NCBI RefSeq assembly: GCF_018388465.1
Contig: NZ_CP074404.1
Coordinates: 2,728,001 to 2,792,000 of the forward strand
From: Cellulomonas fengjieae
GTDB taxonomy: Bacteria > Actinomycetota > Actinomycetes > Actinomycetales > Cellulomonadaceae
Direction: 5' to 3'
DNA length: 64,000 bases
Part shown: positions 58,718-64,000 of the stretch, one piece after another
How the letters are laid out: each line of letters starts with the position of its first letter
Position numbering within the stretch: the stretch's first letter is position 1
Notes under the pieces: generated by a model
The model's database searches: none
What the model saw: the letters and a program-made list of their open reading frames with translations, nothing else
What the model was told of the DNA's origin: nothing
Position numbers and translations under genes: made by a program

Positions 58718-58793
58718 GCCAGATGTGGCGCCGGAGCGCGTCATCCAGCCGGAGCGAGGCGGCGCTCCGCACGGAGCGTCGCGAGCGGCGAGA

Positions 58794-59606
58794 TCAGAGG
58801 TCGTACTCGACGACGACGGGGGCGTGATCCGAGAACCGCTCGGCATAGGTGGCCGCACGGTCCACGGTCGCGCTGACCGCCGCGTCCGCCAGGTCGGGCG
58901 TCGCCAGCTGGTAGTCGATGCGCCAGCCGGCGTCGTTGTCGAACGCCTGCCCGCGCCACGACCACCACGTGTACGGCCCGGGCCCCTCGCCGCCGAGCTC
59001 GCGGCCGAGGTCGTGCCAGCCCAGGTCGTCGAACCAGCGGTCGAGGTAGGCGCGCTCGCGCGGCAGGAAGCCCGCGGACTTGAGGTTGCCCTTCCAGTTC
59101 TTGATGTCCGCCTCGCGGTGCGCGATGTTCACGTCCCCCGCGACGACGGCATACCCGCCGCGATCGGCGAGCTCCGCCAGCCGTGCGGTGACGTGGTCCA
59201 GGAACGCGTACTTCTCGTCCATCGACGGCGTCCCGAGCGTGCCGGAGTGCAGGTACGTCGACACGACCGTGAGGGTCCGCGCCGGTGTCCCCTCGCGCGC
59301 GGGCAGCTCCAGGTCCGCCTCCACCCAACGCCCGGAGTCCCCCGTCACGCCGGTCCCCAGACCGATCCGCACGGCGGTCATGGGCAGTCGGCTGGCGATG
59401 GCGACGCCCGCACGTCCCTTGGTCTCGCTGGCCTCGTGCGCCAGGTCCCACTCGCCCGTCGGCAGGTGGTCGGCCAGGATCTCGTCGGAGGCGCGCACCT
59501 CCTGCAGGAGGACGACGTCGGGCCGGCGCGCCTCCAACCAGGCACCCATGCCTCGCTTGTACGCGGCCCTGATGCCGTTGACGTTCACGCTCGCGATGGT
59601 CAGCAC
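58794..59606 (-). CDS. xthA: exodeoxyribonuclease III (AP endonuclease)
   Basis: 270 residues from GTG at 59606 (a TTGGAT box lies 6 bases upstream, suggesting a leaderless mRNA). EEP-family motifs: SVNVNGIRAA, LLQEVRASDE (Glu), VVSTYLHSG, VAGDVNIAHREADI (Asp/Asn), and SDHAPVVVEYD at the end with the catalytic Asp-His. ExoIII cuts DNA at abasic sites and degrades 3' ends in base-excision repair. It is followed by a convergent area with no operon partner. Confidence 0.92.
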   Translation of the reverse strand: MLTIASVNVNGIRAAYKRGMGAWLEARRPDVVLLQEVRASDEILADHLPTGEWDLAHEASETKGRAGVAIASRLPMTAVRIGLGTGVTGDSGRWVEADLELPAREGTPARTLTVVSTYLHSGTLGTPSMDEKYAFLDHVTARLAELADRGGYAVVAGDVNIAHREADIKNWKGNLKSAGFLPRERAYLDRWFDDLGWHDLGRELGGEGPGPYTWWSWRGQAFDNDAGWRIDYQLATPDLADAAVSATVDRAATYAERFSDHAPVVVEYDL

Positions 59607-59652
59607 CGGACCATCCAACCTCAGCCCGCGGAGGGCTCCGACCACGTCGAGC

Positions 59653-60132
59653 TCACTCGCCCCGGTACGCCGCCTCCAGCGCCGCGACGTCCAGCTTGTC
59701 CATCGTGAGCATCGCCGCCATGGCGCGGGCGACCCCCGGGGCGTCCGGCCGGGACATCACGTCGTCGAGCTGGACGGGCACCACCTGCCAGGAGACGCCG
59801 AACCTGTCGACGAGCCACCCGCACCGGCTCGGCCGGCCACCGTCGGCGGTGAGCGTCTCCCAGTAGTGGTCGACCTCGGCCTGGTCCTGGCAGTCGAGGA
59901 CGAAGGAGAACGCCTCGTCGAGCGTGAAGTGCGGCCCGCCGTTGAGGAACGTCGCGCGCATGCCGTCGATGGTCAGCTCGACGATGAACTCGGCGCCCTC
60001 GACGACTCCGGGGGTGCCGGGGGGTGCCGTCGCGACGGAGTGGATCGTGGTGTTCGGGATCACGGACGCGTAGAACCTGGCGGCCGGCACGGCCTGGTCG
60101 TCGAACCAGAGGTGCGGACGGACGATGCCCAT
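59653..60132 (-). CDS. VOC family (PhnB/3-demethylubiquinone methyltransferase-like) protein
   Basis: 159 residues with GGGGAGGAG upstream. The sequence PHLWFDDQAVPAARFYASV, FLNGGPHFTLDEAFSFVLD and GGRPSRCGWLVDRFGVSWQV is the PhnB-type VOC family of paired beta-alpha-beta-beta-beta modules. Its activity is unknown; metal-binding or enzyme-like roles are possible. It lies 68 bases after folD, with CCCCGATCGGGG (60183-60194) and another short hairpin in the gap, and may be read through from the folD transcript. Confidence 0.85.
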   Translation of the reverse strand: MGIVRPHLWFDDQAVPAARFYASVIPNTTIHSVATAPPGTPGVVEGAEFIVELTIDGMRATFLNGGPHFTLDEAFSFVLDCQDQAEVDHYWETLTADGGRPSRCGWLVDRFGVSWQVVPVQLDDVMSRPDAPGVARAMAAMLTMDKLDVAALEAAYRGE

Positions 60133-60200
60133 GGCGGACTCCTCCCCGACGACCGGGGCCGGCCGCCTGCACGACAGCCTGGCCCCGATCGGGGACGGTG

Positions 60201-61082
60201 TCAGCCCAGCAGCCGCTCGGCGGTCTCCACCACGTTCGTCAGCAGCATCGCGCGCGTCATCGGCCCGACGCCGCCCGGGTTGGGCGAGACCCAGGAGGCC
60301 ACCTCACGGACCCCGGGGTCGACGTCGCCGACCACCCGGCTCTTGCCGGTCTCGGCGTCGACGGAACGCGAGACACCGACGTCGATGACCGCCGCACCCG
60401 GCTTGATCATGTCCGCGGTGATGATCCCGGGAACGCCGGCCGCGGCGATGACCACGTCGGCGTTCCGGGTGTGCTCGGACAGCTCCTCGGTTCCCGTGTG
60501 GGTCAGCGTGACCGTCGCGTTGATCTCGCGGCGGGTCAGCAGGAGCCCGATCGAGCGCCCGACGGTGACACCCCGCCCGACGACGACGACGTCCGCGCCG
60601 TGCAGGTCGATGTCGTGCCGCAGGAGCAGCTCGATGATGCCCCGCGGGGTGCACGGCAACGGCGACGTGACCGGCTCGTTGACCCGCAGGACCAGGCGAC
60701 CGAGGTTCGTCGGGTGCAGCCCGTCCGCGTCCTTGCCGGGGTCGACCAGCTCCAGCACCCGGTTGGTGTCCACGCCCGTGGGCAGTGGCAGCTGCACGAT
60801 GAACCCGGTGCACTCCGGGTCCTCGTTCAGCCGGTGGACCGCCGCCTCGATCTCGTCCTGCGTGGCCGTGGCGGGCAGGTCCTCACGGATCGAGGCGATG
60901 CCCACCTCGGCGCAGTCCTTGTGCTTGCCCGCGACGTACCAGCGGGAGCCCGGGTCGTCGCCGACGAGCAGCGTGCCGAGCCCGGGACGGACGCCCCGGG
61001 CCGCGAGCGCTGCCACCCGCTCGGTGAGCTCGGCCTTGATCCGGGCGGCGGCGGCCGTCCCGTCGAGCAGCTGGGCCGTCAT
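60201..61082 (-). CDS. folD: methylenetetrahydrofolate dehydrogenase / cyclohydrolase
   Basis: 293 residues from the ATG overlapping the glyA stop (ATGA). Substrate-site Lys lies in the [12 protein letters not shown] segment (YxxxK), the catalytic region includes [10 protein letters not shown], and the NADP site is [17 protein letters not shown]. The enzyme interconverts 5,10-methylene-THF and 10-formyl-THF. It is translated with glyA, whose leader carries a ZTP riboswitch, so both are controlled by folate/purine status. Confidence 0.95.
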   Translation of the reverse strand: MTAQLLDGTAAAARIKAELTERVAALAARGVRPGLGTLLVGDDPGSRWYVAGKHKDCAEVGIASIREDLPATATQDEIEAAVHRLNEDPECTGFIVQLPLPTGVDTNRVLELVDPGKDADGLHPTNLGRLVLRVNEPVTSPLPCTPRGIIELLLRHDIDLHGADVVVVGRGVTVGRSIGLLLTRREINATVTLTHTGTEELSEHTRNADVVIAAAGVPGIITADMIKPGAAVIDVGVSRSVDAETGKSRVVGDVDPGVREVASWVSPNPGGVGPMTRAMLLTNVVETAERLLG

Positions 61083-62371
61083 CAGTACTGCTGCAGGTCG
61101 GAGTACAGCGGGAACGCGTCGGTGAGCTTGAGCACCCGCGCGCGCAGCGCCTCGAGGTCCGTGGCGGCGCCGTTGACGAGCGCGGTCGCGATGATGTCCG
61201 CCACCTCGGTGAACTCGACGTCGCCGAAGCCGCGGGTCGCCAGTGCGGGTGTGCCGATGCGCAAGCCGGACGTGACCCGTGCGGGGCGCGGGTCGAAGGG
61301 CACCGCGTTGCGGTTCACCGTGACGCCGGCCGCGTGCAGGAGGTCCTCGGCCTGCTGACCGTCCAGCTCGGAGTGCCGGAGGTCGACGAGCACCAGGTGC
61401 ACGTCGGTGCCGCCGGTCAGGACCGAGACACCGGCCGCCGCGACGTCCGGCGCCGACAGCCGCTCCGCGATGATCCGGGCACCGTCGAGGGTGCGCTGCT
61501 GGCGGTCCTTGAACTCCTCGGTACCGGCCACCTTGAACGCGACGGCCTTGGCGGCGATCACGTGCATCAGCGGGCCGCCCTGCTGACCCGGGAAGACGGC
61601 TGAGTCGATCTTCTTGGCGTACTCCTCGCGGCTCAGGATGAAGCCCGACCGCGGGCCACCGATCGTCTTGTGCACCGTGGACGACACGACGTCCGAGTGC
61701 GGCACCGGGCTCGGGTGCAGGCCGGCGGCGACCAGGCCGGCGAAGTGCGCCATGTCGACCCAGAGCTTGGCGCCGACCTCGTCGGCGATGGACCGGAACG
61801 CCGCGAAGTCGAGCTGGCGCGGGTACGCGGACCAGCCGCCGATGATGACGTCGGGACGCTGCTCGAGCGCGCGCTCCCGGACGACGTCCATGTCCACGAG
61901 GAACGTCTGCGGGTCCACGCCGTACGCGCCGACCTGGTAGAGCTTGCCCGAGAAGTTGATCTTCATGCCGTGCGTGAGGTGCCCGCCGTGGGCCAGCTCG
62001 AGGCCGAGGATCTTGTCGCCGGCGTTGATCAGGGCGTGCAGCACGGCGGCGTTGGCCGTGGCGCCCGAGTGCGGCTGGACGTTGGCGTGCTCGGCGCCGA
62101 ACAGCGCCTTGGCGCGGTCGATCGCGATGTTCTCCGCGATGTCGACCTGCTCGCAGCCGCCGTAGTAGCGCCGGCCGGGGTAGCCCTCGGCGTACTTGTT
62201 GGTGAGCACGGAGCCCTGCGCCTGCAGGACGGCGCGGGGCACGAAGTTCTCGCTCGCGATCATCTCGAGCGTGCCCTGCTGGCGGGCGAGCTCGCCGTCG
62301 AGGACGGCGGCGATCTCCGGGTCCAGCTGGGAGATGTTCTGGTCCATCAGGGGGATCTGGTCGGCGCTCAT
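61082..62371 (-). CDS. glyA: serine hydroxymethyltransferase
   Basis: 429 residues from ATG at 62371 with AGGAG 7 bases upstream. The PLP Lys is in [16 protein letters not shown], and the motif [14 protein letters not shown] confirms GlyA. It converts serine and THF to glycine and 5,10-methylene-THF, feeding folD in the same operon. The 5' leader contains a ZTP riboswitch and a separate promoter box. Confidence 0.97.
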   Translation of the reverse strand: MSADQIPLMDQNISQLDPEIAAVLDGELARQQGTLEMIASENFVPRAVLQAQGSVLTNKYAEGYPGRRYYGGCEQVDIAENIAIDRAKALFGAEHANVQPHSGATANAAVLHALINAGDKILGLELAHGGHLTHGMKINFSGKLYQVGAYGVDPQTFLVDMDVVRERALEQRPDVIIGGWSAYPRQLDFAAFRSIADEVGAKLWVDMAHFAGLVAAGLHPSPVPHSDVVSSTVHKTIGGPRSGFILSREEYAKKIDSAVFPGQQGGPLMHVIAAKAVAFKVAGTEEFKDRQQRTLDGARIIAERLSAPDVAAAGVSVLTGGTDVHLVLVDLRHSELDGQQAEDLLHAAGVTVNRNAVPFDPRPARVTSGLRIGTPALATRGFGDVEFTEVADIIATALVNGAATDLEALRARVLKLTDAFPLYSDLQQY

Positions 62372-62440
62372 GTGGCACTCCTGTCGGCAGTCAGCGTGTA
62401 CGCGCGCGTCCGGCACCCGCACACTCGTGTGTGGTGACCG

Positions 62441-62524
62441 GGGGCCCAGGCGTCCGACCCGTTGGTCTGCTGCTGCGTCGCTCCCCGGTGGTGACCCACC
62501 TCGCTGCGCCAGTCGCGACCGGCA
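62441..62524 (-). ncRNA. ZTP (pfl) riboswitch in the glyA-folD leader
   Basis: Conserved pfl-RNA elements occur in order on the minus strand: GCGACTGGCG (62507-62516), a GGTGG/CCACC hairpin leading into CCACCGGGGAGC (62480-62491), a variable linker, then GCCTGGGC (62444-62451). The GGGGAGC and GCCTGGG blocks are the signature of this riboswitch, which senses the purine-biosynthesis intermediate ZMP/ZTP and controls folate one-carbon genes. Downstream lies a CACAC/GTGTG hairpin and the glyA ribosome site, so a switch acting on transcription or translation is possible. Confidence 0.88.
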
Positions 62525-62525
62525 C

Positions 62526-62531
62526 AGAGTA
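62526..62531 (-). promoter_or_regulatory. -10 box of the glyA-folD operon
   Basis: TACTCT on the minus strand sits 2 bases upstream of the riboswitch, giving a transcript start about 7 bases later. The -35 region is not a clear consensus. Confidence 0.55.
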
Positions 62532-62650
62532 GCAAGCGGAACGGCGTACGGGAGCCTCGGCCACCAGCCGGTCGGCGGTTCGCATGCTGCCCCTGCGCGG
62601 GACGAGCGAGCGCAACACCCCGGCGCGTGACCCGCGACGGGCGGGGCTTC

Positions 62651-63142
62651 TCACGCCTCGGCGGTGTCCCCGAGGATCTTGCGCAGGTACGCGTACGTCA
62701 GGTCACCGGCGGTCTGGTCGTGCTGGTGCTCGTACCCGTGCTTGGCGTACAGCGCGATGTTCTGCACGGAGTCGCGGCCGGTGAACACCCAGACCTCCTC
62801 GATGCCCTCGGGCAGGTGCGGCAGGATCGCCATGAGCATCTGCGTGCCGAACCCCTGCCCCTGCAGGTCCGGGGCGACCGCGAACCGGCCGAGCGTCGCC
62901 TTGGTCCCCTCGACGAGCACCCGGATCGAGCCGACGAGCCGGTGCCCGTACCAGCCACCGAGGGTGATGACGCCGTCCTGCTGCAGGTCCGCCTGGAGCT
63001 CCTCGAGGGTCTGCGTGAGCGGCGGGATGTGCGGGTCGCCGTACTGCTGCGCCTCGGTGACGAACGCGGCCCGACGCAGCGTGAGCAGCTCGCCCGCGTC
63101 GTCGGGGGTCACGAAGCGGATGTCCAGGTCAGGCTGCGTCAT
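62651..63142 (-). CDS. GNAT family N-acetyltransferase
   Basis: 163 residues from ATG at 63142. The acetyl-CoA loop is LGRFAVAPDLQGQGFGTQML, and the flanking strands (GWYGHRLVGSIRVLVEG, EEVWVFTGRD) are GNAT. Substrate cannot be deduced. It is divergent from purU across 48 bases; a CACGAT 7 bases before the ATG may make it leaderless. Confidence 0.88.
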   Translation of the reverse strand: MTQPDLDIRFVTPDDAGELLTLRRAAFVTEAQQYGDPHIPPLTQTLEELQADLQQDGVITLGGWYGHRLVGSIRVLVEGTKATLGRFAVAPDLQGQGFGTQMLMAILPHLPEGIEEVWVFTGRDSVQNIALYAKHGYEHQHDQTAGDLTYAYLRKILGDTAEA

Positions 63143-63176
63143 GCGGCCCATCGTGTCAGCCGATCCGCACGACCAC

Positions 63177-63182
63177 TACTCT
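63177..63182 (+). promoter_or_regulatory. -10 box for the purU gene
   Basis: TACTCT is followed by 8 bases and then the GTG at 63191, without a Shine-Dalgarno. The spacing fits a leaderless mRNA. Confidence 0.5.
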
Positions 63183-63190
63183 CGGACCTC

Positions 63191-64000
63191 GTGTCCTACG
63201 ACTCACCTGCCTCCGTCCACTGGGTCCTGACCCTCTCCTGCCCCGACCGCCCCGGGATCGTGCACGCGGTCGCCGGGGTGCTGGCCGAGCACGGCGGAAA
63301 CATCACCGAGTCGCAGCAGTTCGGCGACCCGCTGTCGGGGCTCTTCTTCATGCGGGTGCAGGTCACCGCATCGACGCCGCGCGCCGAGCTGGAGCAGGCG
63401 TTCGAGTCGATCGCCGCCACGTTCGAGATGGACTGGTCGCTCGACGTCGCCGGCCGGCCGGTCCGGACGCTGGTCATGGGCTCGACGGCCGCGCACTGCC
63501 TGAACGACCTGGCGTTCCGGCAGCGCTCGGAGAACCTGCCGATCGACCTGGTCGCCGTGGTCTCCAACCACACCACGCTGGCACCGCTGGCCGAGTTCTA
63601 CGACATCCCGTTCCACCACGTCCCGGTCACGGCGGCGACGAAGCAGCAGGCCGAGTCGCGCCTGCTCGAGCTGGTCGAGGAGCTGGACGTCGAGCTGGTG
63701 GTGCTCGCGCGCTACATGCAGATCCTCTCCGACGACCTGTGTCGGGCGCTGCAGGGCCGCGTGATCAACATCCACCACTCGTTCCTGCCGTCCTTCAAGG
63801 GCGCGCGGCCGTACGCGCAGGCCCACGACCGCGGCGTGAAGCTGATCGGCGCGACGGCGCACTACGTCACCGGGGACCTGGACGAGGGCCCGATCATCGA
63901 GCAGGACGTGGAGCGGGTGGACCACTCGCGCCACGTCGAGGACCTGGTGGCCCTGGGCCAGGACGTCGAGCGCCGCGCCCTCGCGCGTGCCGTCCGCTGG
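63191..64000 (+). CDS. purU: formyltetrahydrofolate deformylase (3' end cut by window)
   Basis: 270 residues are visible, about 15 fewer than the usual length, so the C-terminus lies beyond the window. An N-terminal ACT domain (SCPDRPGIVHAVAGVLAEHG, residues about 16-90) is followed by the formyl-transferase fold with VINIHHSFLPSFKGARPY and the catalytic GDLDEGPIIEQD (Asp). PurU hydrolyses 10-formyl-THF to formate and THF, balancing the folate pool served by glyA and folD next door. Confidence 0.93.
   Translation, partial: MSYDSPASVHWVLTLSCPDRPGIVHAVAGVLAEHGGNITESQQFGDPLSGLFFMRVQVTASTPRAELEQAFESIAATFEMDWSLDVAGRPVRTLVMGSTAAHCLNDLAFRQRSENLPIDLVAVVSNHTTLAPLAEFYDIPFHHVPVTAATKQQAESRLLELVEELDVELVVLARYMQILSDDLCRALQGRVINIHHSFLPSFKGARPYAQAHDRGVKLIGATAHYVTGDLDEGPIIEQDVERVDHSRHVEDLVALGQDVERRALARAVRW

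Noticed and set aside
60133..60200. Hairpins between folD and the VOC gene as a terminator
   Set aside because: CCCCGATCGGGG is a self-complementary 12-mer with no real loop; the gap is short and the VOC gene may be co-transcribed.

Overview
The window is a GC-rich stretch with almost continuous genes, many GTG starts and frequent 4-base stop/start overlaps. WhiB7, a mycoredoxin, AdnA/AdnB, a UPF0182 membrane protein, DUF3107 and DUF3152 proteins mark it as an actinobacterial chromosome. The plant-polysaccharide glycosidases at the left end suggest a Cellulomonas-like member of the Micrococcales; this is inferred from gene content, not from a marker-gene tree. I see no transposase, integrase, phage gene, CRISPR array or replication origin.

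Layout. (1) 1-6,694: glycoside hydrolases (a truncated GH3, a GH43, and a secreted GH3 with a PA14 domain) around a LacI-type regulator. (2) 6,987-8,881: a MarR regulator divergent from a SnoaL-like protein and two small membrane proteins, with a 38-bp near-palindrome between them, then an initiator tRNA-Met gene with its own promoter. (3) 8,889-35,828: a conserved actinobacterial block with the same genes as the M. tuberculosis Rv3193c-Rv3211 area: UPF0182, a YlbL-type PDZ/Lon-like protease, a DUF2342 protein, a ThiF-like protein, whiB7, uvrD2, mycoredoxin, nudC, adnB-adnA, TetR, DUF3107, a ferritin-like protein and a DEAD-box helicase. The whiB7 leader has an upstream ORF followed by a hairpin and a U-rich run, the layout of a translation-coupled attenuator. 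(4) 35,830-42,891: MarC, a PHP phosphoesterase, aminopeptidase P, a stress-type membrane protein, a MgtE-N/CBS protein, DUF1003 and an Mrp-type Fe-S carrier. (5) 43,106-46,386: DeoR regulator, galT and galK of the Leloir pathway, closed by a long inverted repeat. (6) 46,552-54,405: two successive MacAB-like systems (adaptor, ATPase, permease); the second is led by a lipoprotein carrying a duplicated Cys motif and has a peptidoglycan-binding adaptor. (7) 54,345-58,705: ArsR regulator divergent from an MFS exporter, small membrane proteins and a NarL-type two-component system. (8) 58,794-64,000: exonuclease III, a VOC protein, then one-carbon metabolism: glyA-folD behind a ZTP (pfl) riboswitch, a GNAT acetyltransferase, and purU running off the right end.

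Regulation readable from the sequence. Many genes have a TAnnnT-like -10 box only 6-8 bases before the start codon, with no Shine-Dalgarno sequence, which points to leaderless mRNAs. Long hairpins separate convergent genes. The most notable regulatory elements are the ZTP riboswitch before glyA-folD, the whiB7 attenuator with its upstream ORF, the MarR and ArsR divergent operators, and the structured 5' leader of the DEAD-box helicase.
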